From Myxococcota bacterium (GTDB lineage Bacteria > Myxococcota_A > Polyangia > Polyangiales > JANWZI01): DNA of 41,729 nucleotides. Shown here in pieces: positions 28,279-38,837 of the stretch. The notes beneath the pieces were generated by a model that saw only the letters and a program-made list of their open reading frames with translations, was not told the DNA's origin and made no database searches. Positions within the stretch are counted from its first letter, which is position 1; each line of letters starts with the position of its first letter. The stretch is from NCBI GenBank assembly GCA_025054695.1, contig JANWZI010000024.1:1-41729 (forward strand), read 5' to 3'. The position numbers and the translations under genes are program-made.

Positions 28279-28653
28279 ATGGCTGGCAAGGCACCGCTCG
28301 CGATCGTGCGCGAGAAGTTCCAGGACAAGGCCGGTCTGATCAAGGCGGTCGAGCAACTGGCCGGAGACGACCTGTTCCTCGCGCGGCTGCGAAGCCGGCG
28401 GGGGTTACGCGCGGTCTCCAACCGCAAGCTGCTCCGGCTGCACGCGTTGCTGTCGGCGGTGCGCAAGGAGCACGGCTCGCGGGCCGGCCTCATCGACGCG
28501 ATCCTCGCGCTCGAGCGGCGCGTGAAGGACGCCGGATACCGCGCCCGTCTCGAGCGCTACCCGACGCCGCGTCTCTACGATCGATGGCGGTCGCTAGCGC
28601 GGCGGGCACGCGCCGCGTCGCGCACCGCGTCCAAGGCCGAGACGTCCGGCTGA
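28279..28653 (+). CDS. small basic helical protein of unknown function
   Basis: 124 residues. ATG 28279 has GGAG five bases upstream; an in-frame GTG at 28273 is less likely. The sequence is helix-rich and basic (VREKFQDKAGLIKAVEQLAG, NRKLLRLHALLSAVRKEHG, GLIDAILALERRVKDAGY) with no cysteine, no membrane helix and no domain I recognise. It ends 14 bases before the biotin carboxylase start, so it may be the first gene of the carboxylase operon. The tail (ARRARAASRTASKAETSG) is disordered-looking. Confidence 0.7.
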   Translation: MAGKAPLAIVREKFQDKAGLIKAVEQLAGDDLFLARLRSRRGLRAVSNRKLLRLHALLSAVRKEHGSRAGLIDAILALERRVKDAGYRARLERYPTPRLYDRWRSLARRARAASRTASKAETSG

Positions 28654-28667
28654 TCGGACCGGTCGCG

Positions 28668-30086
28668 ATGGGCGAGCCGGCGGAGCTGTCGACGGGCCGT
28701 GGCCCGGCGTGCGCGAGCCGGCCGGTTCCATTCCGCCGTCTGTTCGTCGCCAACCGTGGCGAGGTGGCCGCGCGCATCGCGCGGACGTGCGACCGGCTCG
28801 GCGTCACGCCCGTGTTCGGGGTCTCCGAGGCCGATCGCGACGCGCCGTGGGCGCGCGACCGCGAGCGCGTCGTGCTAGGGCCCGCGCGCGCCGATCAGAG
28901 CTACCTGGACCCGGTGCGTTTGGTCCAGGCGGCCGTGCAGAGCGGAGCGAGCGCGTTGCACCCCGGATGGGGGTTCTTGTCGGAAAGCCCGCGGCTCGCC
29001 GCGCTGTGCGAGGTGCATGGCGTCACCTTCGTCGGGCCGCCCGCGCACGTCCTGGCGCTCCTGGGGCGAAAGACGCCGGCTCGTCGCGCCATGGCCGCGG
29101 CGGGGCTCGCCCTGGTGCCGGGAAGTGAGGGCGTGCTGCCGGGTGTCGAAGCCGCACGCGCGGTGGCCGACTCGGTGGGCTACCCGGTACTGCTGAAGGC
29201 AGACGCCGGGGGCGGCGGACGCGGGATGCGCGTCGTGCATCGACCCGAGGATCTGCCCGCCGCGTTCGCCGAGGCGAGCGCGGAAGCGCGCGCTGCGTTT
29301 GGGGACGGCTCCTTGTACCTCGAGCGGTTGATCACCGGCGGCCGTCACGTCGAGGTGCAGGTGCTCGTCGACCGATGGGGCCATGCGGTGCACCTGGGCG
29401 AGCGCGACTGCACGGTGCAGAGGCACCATCAGAAGCTCGTCGAGGAGTCGCCGTGTCCGGTGCTCGACCCCGCGCAGCGGCGGCGCGCATGCGAGGCGGC
29501 CGCCGCGGCCGCCGCGTCGGTGGGCTACGTGGGCGCCGGAACGGTCGAGATGCTGCTCGACGAGCAGGGCGTGCTGCGGTTCATGGAGATGAACGCGCGC
29601 TTGCAAGTGGAGCACCCGGTCACCGAGATGCGAACCGGACTGGATCTCGTCGAGTGGCAGTTGCGCATTGCGGCCGGGCAGCGGATCGCGCTGCGTCAGG
29701 ACGAGATCCGGTTCGAGGGGCACGCCCTCGAGTGCCGGATCAACGCCGAGGATCCGTTCGATGGATTCCGACCCAGCCCAGGGCGGATTGCGCGGTGGCG
29801 GCCGCCCGCGGAGGAGTCGGGCCGGCTGCGGGTCGAAACGCACGTGGTCGAGGGCTACGAGGTGCCTCCGCACTACGATTCGCTGCTCTGCAAGCTGGTC
29901 GCCCACGACGAGGACCGCGATCGGGCCATCGCGCGCATGCTCGACGCGCTCGCTCGTTTCGAGGTCGAAGGCGTCCGTACCACGATCGCCCTGCACCGCG
30001 CGATCCTCGCGAGCGAGGCGTTCCGCGCGAATCGCTACGACACGCGGACGATTCCGGGCTGGCCGCCCCCTGTGGGGGAGGGCTGA
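28668..30086 (+). CDS. biotin carboxylase subunit of an acyl-CoA carboxylase
   Basis: 472 residues. ATP-dependent carboxylation of biotin on the carrier protein. Biotin-carboxylase N-domain [28 protein letters not shown]; the ATP-grasp Gly loop GGGGRGM (181-187); [17 protein letters not shown]; catalytic [16 protein letters not shown] with the conserved Glu, Asn and Arg; then the C-domain [13 protein letters not shown]. It carries only the carboxylase domains; the biotin carrier is a separate gene downstream. ATG 28668 starts about 20 residues before the conserved domain, with a weak ribosome binding site. It sits two bases before the carboxyltransferase start codon. Confidence 0.94.
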   Translation: MGEPAELSTGRGPACASRPVPFRRLFVANRGEVAARIARTCDRLGVTPVFGVSEADRDAPWARDRERVVLGPARADQSYLDPVRLVQAAVQSGASALHPGWGFLSESPRLAALCEVHGVTFVGPPAHVLALLGRKTPARRAMAAAGLALVPGSEGVLPGVEAARAVADSVGYPVLLKADAGGGGRGMRVVHRPEDLPAAFAEASAEARAAFGDGSLYLERLITGGRHVEVQVLVDRWGHAVHLGERDCTVQRHHQKLVEESPCPVLDPAQRRRACEAAAAAAASVGYVGAGTVEMLLDEQGVLRFMEMNARLQVEHPVTEMRTGLDLVEWQLRIAAGQRIALRQDEIRFEGHALECRINAEDPFDGFRPSPGRIARWRPPAEESGRLRVETHVVEGYEVPPHYDSLLCKLVAHDEDRDRAIARMLDALARFEVEGVRTTIALHRAILASEAFRANRYDTRTIPGWPPPVGEG

Positions 30087-30088
30087 GC

Positions 30089-31812
<1,724 letters not shown>

Positions 31813-31816
<4 letters not shown>

Positions 31817-32406
31817 TCGCGCGAACGCTGACGGCGCTGCGCGCGCAGGAGGGGACCGGCCGGATCGTCCTGCGCGCGCCGATGGTCGGGTGGCTGAGCG
31901 AGGTGCCGCGGCCGGGCGCATGGGTCTGGCCGGGCGGCCCGCTCGGCATGCTCGAGGTGCTCGGCGTGCGCGTGCGGCTGCTCGTACCGGAGGACGTCGA
32001 GGGGCGCGTCGTGGGTCCTCCCCGTGCTTCCGCCCGTGTCGCCGTCGATTTCGGCGCTCCGGTCGTCGAGATCGCGCCGAGTCCCGAGAGCGGGGCCATC
32101 GACGCTCACGCCGTGGCCGGCGAACGCGCCGAGCCGGCCACGGCGGGCGCCCTCGTCGTACGCGCGCCGATGAGCGGACGCTTCTACCTGCGGCCGTCGC
32201 CCGGTCAGCCTCCGTTCGCCGCGCCCGGCGCGGTCGTCGAGCGCGGGCAGCCGGTCGGCTTGCTCGAGGTCATGAAAACCTTTCACCGGATCCCCTTCGA
32301 CGGCGTCGGGTGGCCGGACCGCGCGCGCGTTCGACGCTGGCTCGTCGCGGACGGAGAAGACGTGGCGGCCGGGGCACGACTCGTCGAGCTTGAGCCCGCA
32401 CCGTGA
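31813..32406 (+). CDS. biotin carboxyl carrier protein with a degenerate second biotinyl domain
   Basis: 197 residues. The C-terminal half (about 113-195) is a biotinyl domain: [20 protein letters not shown], then [15 protein letters not shown], where Lys155 in the E-V-M-K-T motif is the expected biotinylation site. The N-terminal half (about 18-66) looks like a second copy of the same fold ([40 protein letters not shown]) with Gly51 at the lysine position, so it cannot be biotinylated there. The carrier shuttles the carboxyl group between the two upstream subunits. Translational coupling to both neighbours (ATGA, then GTGA) fixes start and end. Confidence 0.9.
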
Positions 32407-33581
32407 CTCAGGCGCCGTCCTCGCTCGAGCCCATCGATCCCGCCGCGCTGCGGCCGCACTACCGCGCGTTCCTGCGACCCGGTCGCATCCTGCTCACCGG
32501 CCACTCGCACCAGGCCTGGCCGGACGTCGCCCGTGACGGTCTGTCGCGGGCGTTCGAGATCGCGGCGGAGCACGTGGACGACAAGTGGGAGCACGCGTTC
32601 GCCGCGGCACGCGGCGTCCGCGAGGCGATCACGGATCGCATCGGAGGTCACCCCGACCAGTACGCCCTGGGAGCGAGCACGCACGAGCTGGTGGTGCGGC
32701 TGCTGTCGGCGCTCGATCTGCGCTCGCGACCGCGTATCGTGACGAGCAGCGGAGAGTTCCACTCGCTCGATCGGCAACTTCGCAGGCTCGTCGAGGCCGG
32801 GCTCGAGGTCCGCTTCGTGCCGGCCTCGCCGGTCGAGACGCTCGCCGAGCGCGTCGCGGCGGAACTGGACGCGCGCACGGCACTCGTCGCGCTCTCGACG
32901 GTACTGTTCGAGACGGGCGCGATCGTGCCTGCGCTCGACGCCGTGCGCGAAGCGGCGGCGCGTCACGGCGTCACGGTCTTGTTCGACGCGTACCACGCGT
33001 TCAACGTGGTGCCCTTCCGCGTCGACGATTGGCCCGAGGCGTTCGTCGTCGCAGGCGGTTACAAGTACGCGCAGTGGGGCGAGGGCGTCTGCTTCTTGCG
33101 CGTTCCGCCGCAGTGCGAGTTGCGCCCCCTCGTCACGGGCTGGTTCGCCGACTTCGAGACACTCGAGGCGCCGCGCGGTAATGGCGGCGTCGGCTACGGC
33201 CGGCGCGGGGCCGAACGGTTCGCGGGTGCGACGTACGACCCATCGAGCCACCTGCGCGCCGTCGCCGTCGCGGAGTTCTTCCGCGCCCAACGGCTCGACG
33301 TGCCGCGGCTGCGCGCCCTCTCGCTTCGACAGACGGGCCGGCTGCTCGACCGCCTTCGGGAGGCGGGTTTCGAGGTCGCCACGCCCGCCGAGCCGGACCG
33401 CCGGGGCGGGTTCGTCGCGGTGCGCGTCGACGATGCCGCCCGTTTGGTCCGTGCGTTGCGTGAGCAGGGCGTCTTCGCCGATGCGCGTGGCCCGTTGCTC
33501 CGGCTCGGGCCCGCACCGTACGTGACCGACGACGAGATCGACGCGGCCGTGGCCCATCTTTGCGCGGTCGCTTCTCGCTGA
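32403..33581 (+). CDS. kynureninase-like PLP-dependent enzyme (class V aminotransferase fold)
   Basis: 392 residues. Fold-type I PLP enzyme: N-terminal LLTGHSHQAWPDVARD (the kynureninase-like substrate region), a phosphate-binding ASTHELVVRLL, Asp195 and His198 in LFDAYHAFNVVPF, PLP Lys221 in GGYKYAQWGEG, then late GGFVAVRVDD and LRLGPAPYVTDDEID. Kynureninase splits kynurenine or 3-hydroxykynurenine into (hydroxy)anthranilate and alanine. The similarity is to that family, but no other tryptophan-catabolism gene is adjacent, so the substrate is open. The GTG start overlaps the carrier protein stop (GTGA), making it the last gene of the carboxylase operon. Confidence 0.85.
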   Translation: MTQAPSSLEPIDPAALRPHYRAFLRPGRILLTGHSHQAWPDVARDGLSRAFEIAAEHVDDKWEHAFAAARGVREAITDRIGGHPDQYALGASTHELVVRLLSALDLRSRPRIVTSSGEFHSLDRQLRRLVEAGLEVRFVPASPVETLAERVAAELDARTALVALSTVLFETGAIVPALDAVREAAARHGVTVLFDAYHAFNVVPFRVDDWPEAFVVAGGYKYAQWGEGVCFLRVPPQCELRPLVTGWFADFETLEAPRGNGGVGYGRRGAERFAGATYDPSSHLRAVAVAEFFRAQRLDVPRLRALSLRQTGRLLDRLREAGFEVATPAEPDRRGGFVAVRVDDAARLVRALREQGVFADARGPLLRLGPAPYVTDDEIDAAVAHLCAVASR

Positions 33582-33634
33582 CGCGGTATCCCATGTCGGG
33601 ACGCGCGATGTGCCTCGATCGGTACGACCGTCGA

Positions 33635-33662
33635 TTGACAGGGTCGGGCCCACGGTTACCAT
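33635..33662 (+). promoter_or_regulatory. candidate housekeeping promoter of the twin-FHA gene
   Basis: A perfect TTGACA (33635-33640) and TACCAT (33657-33662) are 16 bases apart. A start near 33669 gives a 40-base leader to ATG 33709. It separates the FHA gene from the carboxylase operon ending at 33581. Confidence 0.5.
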
Positions 33663-33708
33663 CCTGACGTCCGGCGTTTTCCGTGGGCGCATCAGGGACA
33701 TAGGCGAG

Positions 33709-35502
33709 ATGTACAAGCTCGTCATCTCTGACGACGAAGGAAAGACGACGGTCGTTCCGCTCGTCCGCGACGAGGTCACGGTCGGCCGCAAGGAGGGCAA
33801 CACCATCCGGCTGACCGAGCGGAATGTGTCGCGGCGCCATGCCCGGATCAGCAAGACCAACGGCGCGTTCGTGATCGAGGACCTCGACTCGTACAACGGG
33901 GTCAAGGTCAACGGCCGGCGCATCGAGAGGCGCGCGACGCTCAAGGCGGGCGATCGCATCACCATCGGCGACTATCAGCTCTCGCTGCAGCTCGATGGCG
34001 CACAGGCCGAAGCCGCCCCTCCGTTCGGGGTCGTGGCCGACGCCCAGACGGCGATGCTCGCCGCTCCTCCCGATCGCCCACCGCCCGCGCGCCTCGTGAT
34101 GCTCACACCGCCCGCGCCGGGAGCCGAGTTCGCGCTCTCGCGTCCGCGTACGCGCATTGGCCGTGCCGAGGACCTGGACGCGTGGATCAACCACAAGTCC
34201 ATTTCACGCGAGCACGCCGAGGTCGTGCGCGACGGGGAGGCGCTGAAGATCCGGGACCTCGGCAGCTCCAACGGGATTCGCGTCAACGGCAAGGACGTCT
34301 CGGAGGCGGTCCTGCAGCCCGGGGACATCGTCGAGCTCGGCCAAGTCCGGTTCCGGTTCGTCGGGGAGGGCGAAGCCTATCACTTCGACGCCGATCGGAC
34401 GGTCCAGGTCGAAGCCGTCGGCGCGGGCACGGGCAGCCGGGCTCCGGTCCTCGCCGCCGCCGGCATCATCGGTGTCGCCGTGGCCGTCGCATCGGTTCTC
34501 GCGCTGTCGGGTGGCGACGCCGACGAGCCGATGGTGCCGACCGCGAGGCCGCTGGTCACTCCCGGGGCGCCGCAGCCCGTCACGGGCCTCCCCGGACCGC
34601 CGTCTTCGGGGCCGACGGGACCCCACGGCGCGTCCGTACCGGAGGCGTCGTCGGAGGGGTACGAGCAGGCCGTGGAGGCGTGCCGGCGAGCGCTCGTCGC
34701 GGGACGCCATGCTGAAGCCGCGGCGGCCGCGGAGGCAGCCCTCGGTCTGCGCCGGGGCGGGCCCGAGGCGAGGGAATGCTACGAGCGCGCCGCACTCGGT
34801 CGGGCGCGCGAGGCCGCGGCGAGAGGCGAGATCGAGGCCGCGTATCTCGACCTCGAGGGCACGCTCGACGAGACAAGCCCGCTGCGTGCCTCTCCGGAGT
34901 ACGCCGAGCTGCGCGATCGCGTCGCGCGTCACCACGTTCAGCAGGCCCGACGACTGGAGCGGAGCGACCCGCAGCGGGCGGCGCAACATGCGAGCGCGGT
35001 ACTCGCGATGCCGGGTGTGGCGCAAGAGCTGCGCGCGGCGGCGGAGGATCTCCGCAGACGGGCGTCGCGAGCGGCCTCCGCGCCGACGACGGCGCCTGGC
35101 GCAACCGAGGCACGTGGCGTGGGACCGCGGTCGCAGCAGCCGGCCGCGACGACGGGGACCGGGACGCGCGGCTCGGTTGCCACGGCGCCCGTCGCACGCG
35201 CGCCGGCGTCGGGATCCCCAGGCGAGTCGCAGGGCGCCGAGTCGCCCGGCACGGCCGGGGCATCGCAGCGCGCCGATCCCCTCGGAACGTGTCTGCGCGA
35301 ACCCGACTACAACCAGTGCGTCGTGCGCAACCTCGAGGGGCGTGCGTCCACGTCCACTCCGCGGGAGCTGGCCGCGCTCATCGAGGCGCACCGCCGACTG
35401 GGGAACATGCCGGCCGCCACCCGTGCGATGGAGATGTACGTACGACGGTTCCCCAACGACAGCCGGTCCGCGCACTACCAGCAGCTCCTGCTGCGCCACT
35501 GA
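33709..35502 (+). CDS. twin-FHA-domain membrane protein
   Basis: 597 residues. Two forkhead-associated domains that bind phosphothreonine: FHA1 about 22-95 (VTVGRKEGNTIRL, SRRHARI, NGVKVNG) and FHA2 about 146-220 (TRIGRAEDLDAW, ISREHAEV, SSNGIRVNG). Each has the expected Gly-Arg, Ser-Arg-x-His and Asn-Gly residues. A membrane helix (about 246-267) and a long Ala/Pro/Gly-rich region with TPR-like helices follow, ending at YVRRFPNDSRSAHYQQLLLRH. Such proteins read out Ser/Thr kinase signalling; the kinase at 13540-15393 is a possible but unproven partner. ATG 33709 is preceded by TAGGCGAG. The stop codon is the first three bases of element copy 7. Confidence 0.9.
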   Translation: MYKLVISDDEGKTTVVPLVRDEVTVGRKEGNTIRLTERNVSRRHARISKTNGAFVIEDLDSYNGVKVNGRRIERRATLKAGDRITIGDYQLSLQLDGAQAEAAPPFGVVADAQTAMLAAPPDRPPPARLVMLTPPAPGAEFALSRPRTRIGRAEDLDAWINHKSISREHAEVVRDGEALKIRDLGSSNGIRVNGKDVSEAVLQPGDIVELGQVRFRFVGEGEAYHFDADRTVQVEAVGAGTGSRAPVLAAAGIIGVAVAVASVLALSGGDADEPMVPTARPLVTPGAPQPVTGLPGPPSSGPTGPHGASVPEASSEGYEQAVEACRRALVAGRHAEAAAAAEAALGLRRGGPEARECYERAALGRAREAAARGEIEAAYLDLEGTLDETSPLRASPEYAELRDRVARHHVQQARRLERSDPQRAAQHASAVLAMPGVAQELRAAAEDLRRRASRAASAPTTAPGATEARGVGPRSQQPAATTGTGTRGSVATAPVARAPASGSPGESQGAESPGTAGASQRADPLGTCLREPDYNQCVVRNLEGRASTSTPRELAALIEAHRRLGNMPAATRAMEMYVRRFPNDSRSAHYQQLLLRH

Positions 35503-35602
35503 CGGCGGCGGGGTCACGTTGCTTGACGTGGCCGAGGCGTGTTGCGAGACCGAGCTCGAGACCGAGCAGAACGCCCGATCAACCAACGTGGCCGGCGCTG
35601 TG
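35500..35602 (+). repeat. intergenic hexamer element, copy 7 (complete, minimal; A end is FHA stop codon)
   Basis: About 103 bp, the most compact complete copy. The A end starts with the FHA stop codon TGA at 35500 (TGACGGCGGCGGGGTCACG, then TTGCTTGACGTGGCCGAG and GTGTTGCGAG). The core is only GAGACCGAG units. The B end is ATCAACCAACGTGGCCGG and finishes near 35602. TGAC and GTCA inside the first 17 bases can pair, giving a small hairpin that includes the stop codon. Confidence 0.85.
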
Positions 35603-35656
35603 TGGGTGAGGGCCTCCCGCGTTCGTCGGTCGCCGTTCGACTTCCCGACCGCCGGG

Positions 35657-36661
35657 GTGTGTTGGACCTCGCGTGCGGCGCTGCGCGTGTGCAGGGCGCG
35701 AGCCGCGTGCCTCGCCTTCGCGCTCGCGGGCGGGGCATGCGGGCATGCGAGCTCGGGGGCACGCGCACCGCAGCGTCCGCAGGAACCATACGCCGCCGTG
35801 CCGTTGCTCGATCGGCTCCCCGACGGGGCGCACGTGGTTCTGATTGCCCGGCCGCTCAAGGCGTGGCGCGTCGAGCCGCTGCGCACCGCCCTGGACGCGC
35901 TGCTGCCACCGGCGACCCGCGCTGCCTTCGAGGGGCGCACCGGCATCGACCCGGCTCGGCTCGAGGCGCTCGTCGTCGCCGAGTACCAGCAGGGATGGCT
36001 GTCGTGGATGCGGGGTCCGTGGCGGGCCGAACATCTCGTCGAGGTGGCTGGCCGTCGCATGACGCCGCTCGAGATCCGCGCGAGTCGGCCGTACGTGCGC
36101 CGGGGCGGATGGATCGGCGCGCAGCGCTACGAGTGGGCCGCGGTCGGGCCGCACACCGTGGCGGTTTCGTCGGGACCGATCGAATTGCTCGCGACGAGCC
36201 TGGCGCGCGTCGGGCGCGGGCGCTGGCCCTCTGGGCGCCGCTCCGCGGTCGAGGGCCTGCCTCGCGGCATACGGGAAGCCGTCGATGAGGCCCCGCTCGC
36301 GTTGCTGTGGCCGGGCCGCCTCGCTCTTCCACCGGAGACCGACAGCGCGCTGCTGCTCGCTCGCGTGGACGCCGTCGCCCTGACGGCGATGGCGCACGGG
36401 CGCGACGCGATTGCGCTCACGTTGACACTTGCCGGTGAGCTTCCGCCAGATGCGGCCTCGCACCTGAGGGCGTTCGTGACTTCCATCGCACGCTCCGAGC
36501 TCGGTGCCGTGCTGGGCCTCGCGGCTGGACTCGAACGGCTGTCGATCGAGCTCGACGACGACGGGGCCCGGGTGCGCATGCTCGTGAGGGCGGCGGACGC
36601 CATATACGGGTTACGCGTGTTGTTTTCCGGCAGTTTGCGGGAACTGGTCGAAGGGCCGTGA
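35657..36661 (+). CDS. putative lipoprotein of unknown function
   Basis: About 334 residues from GTG 35657, or 324 from GTG 35687. The signal region RARAACLAFALAGGAC is followed by GHASSG, so a lipidated Cys after the hydrophobic stretch is predicted. The body has no family I recognise: LLDRLPDGAHVVLIARPLKAW near the start, then alternating helices and strands (TLAGELPPDAASHLRAFVTS, ERLSIELDDDGARVRMLVRA). The pattern resembles periplasmic, chaperone-like lipoproteins of myxobacteria, but that is only an impression. Neither GTG has a clear ribosome binding site. The stop TGA (36659-36661) is the first codon of element copy 8. Confidence 0.75.
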   Translation: MCWTSRAALRVCRARAACLAFALAGGACGHASSGARAPQRPQEPYAAVPLLDRLPDGAHVVLIARPLKAWRVEPLRTALDALLPPATRAAFEGRTGIDPARLEALVVAEYQQGWLSWMRGPWRAEHLVEVAGRRMTPLEIRASRPYVRRGGWIGAQRYEWAAVGPHTVAVSSGPIELLATSLARVGRGRWPSGRRSAVEGLPRGIREAVDEAPLALLWPGRLALPPETDSALLLARVDAVALTAMAHGRDAIALTLTLAGELPPDAASHLRAFVTSIARSELGAVLGLAAGLERLSIELDDDGARVRMLVRAADAIYGLRVLFSGSLRELVEGP

Positions 36662-36838
36662 CGGCGGCCGTCACGATGGTCGAGGGCGGTTCACCCCGGG
36701 ACTCGGATTCGGTCTTGGACGCGGACTCGGCCTCGGACTCGGGCGCGAACTTGGTCTCTGTATCGGACGTGGCCTATCTCTCAGGCTTAGGCTCGCACCA
36801 CTCCTCGTTCACGGCGAGCAGCGTGACCGCCGCTGTGA
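36659..36838 (-). repeat. intergenic hexamer element, copy 8a (complete; B end is lipoprotein stop codon)
   Basis: The + strand starts at the lipoprotein stop with a near-perfect palindrome (GTGACGGCGGCCGTCAC, 36658-36674), then the B block ATGGTCGAGGGCGGTTCACC and a TCGGNN core. On the minus strand the A end starts at 36838: TCACAGCGGCGGTCACG, CTGCTCGCCGTGAACGAG, GAGTGGTGCGAGCC, a clear match to copies 4, 5 and 7. About 180 bp. Confidence 0.82.
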
Positions 36839-36932
36839 CTCGGTCTCTGTCTCCGTAACTGTCTCGGACTCGGCCTCGGACTCGGATTCGCAACGCCCCT
36901 CGGTAGCGTCGATCCATGTGGCCGCCGCCGGG
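36839..36932 (-). repeat. intergenic hexamer element, copy 8b (tandem, A end only)
   Basis: It directly follows copy 8a in the same orientation: a TCGGNN core (36839-36890) and an A end read on the minus strand from about 36932 (GGCGGCGGCCACATGG, ATCGACGCTACCGAGG, GGCGTTGCGAATCC). It lacks its own B end. The rest of the convergent gap (36933-37117) shows no gene or convincing terminator. Confidence 0.78.
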
Positions 36933-37117
36933 ACACCGATTCTGGCGAGTCGATCCGCCTCCGGCCCATCGGATCCCGAGCTCCGACGATGCCCCCAAGC
37001 CCGGACGCGGCCTTCGGACCATCCTGCGCTCACGGATCGTCTCGAGGCCTTCGCGCGATGTCGAAAGAAGCTGCACCCGTCGGCTCGGTTTTTCGCTCAC
37101 GTTGCATGGCGGCGGCG

Positions 37118-38068
37118 TCATCGGATAGCCGACGCGGCAAGCCCTGGGTCCACCGCGTCCCCGACCACGATCGCGGAACGCCCGTCCACACGGAGTGGCT
37201 CGCCGCGTTCGAGCAGCTTGCGGCGCACGTATCCGAGCGCGCGGACTGTCCCGGCCTCCGGATCCGCCGCAGATGAGGTGATCTCGCCGGCGGGCTCCCC
37301 ATCGACCGTTGTGATCGCCGCGTCCTCCCGCAGTGGCTCGAGACCCTCGATCGACAGGGCCACGAGGCGTCGGCTGGCGTGGCCGCGGTGCTCGAGCATC
37401 ACGACCACTTCCTGGCCGACGTAGCATCCCTTGGTGAACGAGACGGCGCCGCGATGCAGCCCCGCCTCTTGCGGATAGCACCGCGGCCCGAAGTCGATGC
37501 CGAACCGAGGCACCGCGGCGCGCAGCCGGGCGAGCTCCCACGCCGGATCGCTGAGCGGCTCTCCACCGAGCGCACCGGCGCGCTCGCACAGTCGCGTCCA
37601 TGCCTCCGCCACGTGATCGGCGGGAACGATGAAGTCGACACCGCGACTGCCGAGTCGCCGAGTCGGCCACCGTTCCGCGCCGGCGAGATCCAGCGAGGGC
37701 GCTGCGGGCCCTTGCGCTGTCAAGACACGCCGGTCGGGCGCCGTGCTCAGCTCGACGTCCTCCATGATGATGTGCTGCTCGAATCGCTCGATGACGGCAT
37801 CGTGCGCCGCCGCAGGAAGGAGCAAGGAGAAGCTCTCGCCCCGATCGAGCACCCACGCGTCGGACAGGATGCGCCCCTTGACGTGCAGGACGAGGGCATA
37901 ACGAACCTCGCCTGGGGTGATCGCGCGCACGTCCGCCGTGAGCTGTCCATTGAGCCAAGACCGCGCGTCGGGCCCGCGGACGTCGACGACCCGGTCGTCC
38001 AGCTGGCGTACCCCGACGCTCGTGACGACCGTGCGCGCTTGCCGGAGCCACCACGCGTATCCGTTCAC
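37118..38068 (-). CDS. CAF17/YgfZ-like folate-binding iron-sulfur cluster assembly protein
   Basis: About 316 residues. GcvT-like fold: VTSVGVRQLDDRVVDVRGPDA, LNGQLTADVRAITPGEVRYAL, LHVKGRILSDAWVL. The family signature K-G-C-Y-x-G-Q-E is present as KGCYVGQEVV (Lys213 to Glu220, Cys215), which separates this group from glycine-cleavage T proteins. YgfZ/CAF17 proteins help repair or assemble Fe-S clusters in enzymes such as radical-SAM methylthiotransferases, using tetrahydrofolate. GTG 38068 is the most plausible start; the codons upstream read as Arg/Pro-rich noise. No Fe-S gene is adjacent. Confidence 0.9.
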   Translation of the reverse strand: MNGYAWWLRQARTVVTSVGVRQLDDRVVDVRGPDARSWLNGQLTADVRAITPGEVRYALVLHVKGRILSDAWVLDRGESFSLLLPAAAHDAVIERFEQHIIMEDVELSTAPDRRVLTAQGPAAPSLDLAGAERWPTRRLGSRGVDFIVPADHVAEAWTRLCERAGALGGEPLSDPAWELARLRAAVPRFGIDFGPRCYPQEAGLHRGAVSFTKGCYVGQEVVVMLEHRGHASRRLVALSIEGLEPLREDAAITTVDGEPAGEITSSAADPEAGTVRALGYVRRKLLERGEPLRVDGRSAIVVGDAVDPGLAASAIR

Positions 38069-38154
38069 GGGTTCTACATGCGGCCGCGGTGGCGGGGCTC
38101 GCAAGGCGGCGTGGCCCGGGAAGCGCCGGTGGGAGGCTCGACGATCGCGGAACC

Positions 38155-38184
38155 AAGTCCGAGCCGAGGGCCGAGCCCGGGTCC
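38155..38184. repeat. intergenic hexamer remnant, copy 9
   Basis: A short run of NNCCGA-type units (AAGTCCGAGCCGAGGGCCGA, then GCCCGGGTCC) between the CAF17-like and PilZ genes, without recognisable ends. It is probably a decayed copy and is the weakest member. Confidence 0.35.
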
Positions 38185-38204
38185 GGCGCGCCCGATCGCT
38201 GCCT

Positions 38205-38609
38205 TCAGAACGTCGGCTTGCGCCCCAACAGCTTCTCGAAGGCGCCGGCGCCGAGCTGCTCGACGAGCAGTCGCTCGACGCGCCGAGCGACCCGCTGGCG
38301 TTCGGCCTCGGATTCGTAGAGGAACGCGATCTCCATGCCGGGCTCCTGCCCCTCCGAGGCCGATTCGGAGTGCACCACCCACTGCACGCGCCCGCGCAGC
38401 GCCAGGGGCCCGTCGAACGCGGGTACGTGCAGCTCGAAGCGAAACTCCGTGCCGACCTCGAGCGGGCGTTCGGTGCGGACGAAGATTCCTCCGCGGCCGA
38501 TGTTCTTCGCATAGTCCGCGAAGAACGCGTTGACTCGGCGGTACTCCACGCGCAACTCGATGGGGGCGCGGGGCGAGGCCCGCCGTTCGGCCGTTCCTCG
38601 TTCGGGCAC
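38205..38609 (-). CDS. PilZ domain protein (myxobacterial single-domain type)
   Basis: 134 residues, a single PilZ domain, which binds cyclic di-GMP. The R-x-x-x-R motif lies at the N-terminus (RRASPR, 9-14) and the second motif is NIGRGGIFVRT (36-46), where the family has (D/N)-x-S-x-x-G; here Gly replaces Ser, as in many myxobacterial members. The beta-barrel follows (LEVGTEFRFELHVP, LALRGRVQWVV) with a C-terminal helix ending GAGAFEKLLGRKPTF. It is divergent from the second ECF sigma gene. Binding is plausible, but the altered motif leaves some doubt. Confidence 0.88.
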   Translation of the reverse strand: MPERGTAERRASPRAPIELRVEYRRVNAFFADYAKNIGRGGIFVRTERPLEVGTEFRFELHVPAFDGPLALRGRVQWVVHSESASEGQEPGMEIAFLYESEAERQRVARRVERLLVEQLGAGAFEKLLGRKPTF

Positions 38610-38675
38610 CGTGACGAGAGCCTGCCCAACGCCAGGGGCCGGGTCAAAGCTCGACGCCCACGGGGCGGTCGCGGC

Positions 38676-38692
38676 CTGCTTTGGCGAAGCAG
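38676..38692. promoter_or_regulatory. inverted repeat between divergent PilZ and ECF sigma genes
   Basis: CTGCTT TGGCG AAGCAG: a perfect 6-bp inverted repeat with a 5-base centre, in the 228-base divergent gap that has no hexamer element. It could be an operator or an RNA hairpin in the PilZ leader. There is only one copy, so support is limited. Confidence 0.25.
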
Positions 38693-38837
38693 CCTGCCCA
38701 TGGGGATCGACGCGTCAGTTGTCCTAGGGCGTGGCATGACCTACGGTTGGGCGGCTGCGGTTTCGCCTGCCGGCGCGGCGCGACGCGAGCCGACGGCGTG
38801 GCGATGGCGGCGGGTGCGAGGGCCGAATCGGACGACG

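Noticed and set aside
37076-37100. Rho-independent terminator (GC segment followed by TTTTT at about 37090)
   Set aside because: The possible stem before the T run is only about three base pairs, and it lies upstream of the convergent CAF17-like gene's stop on the + strand, so support is too weak.
36774-38156. Alternative long minus-strand frame overlapping the CAF17-like gene
   Set aside because: The frame carrying the KGCYVGQEV signature is the real gene; the other frame is Arg/Ala-rich without any domain and runs into the repeat element.
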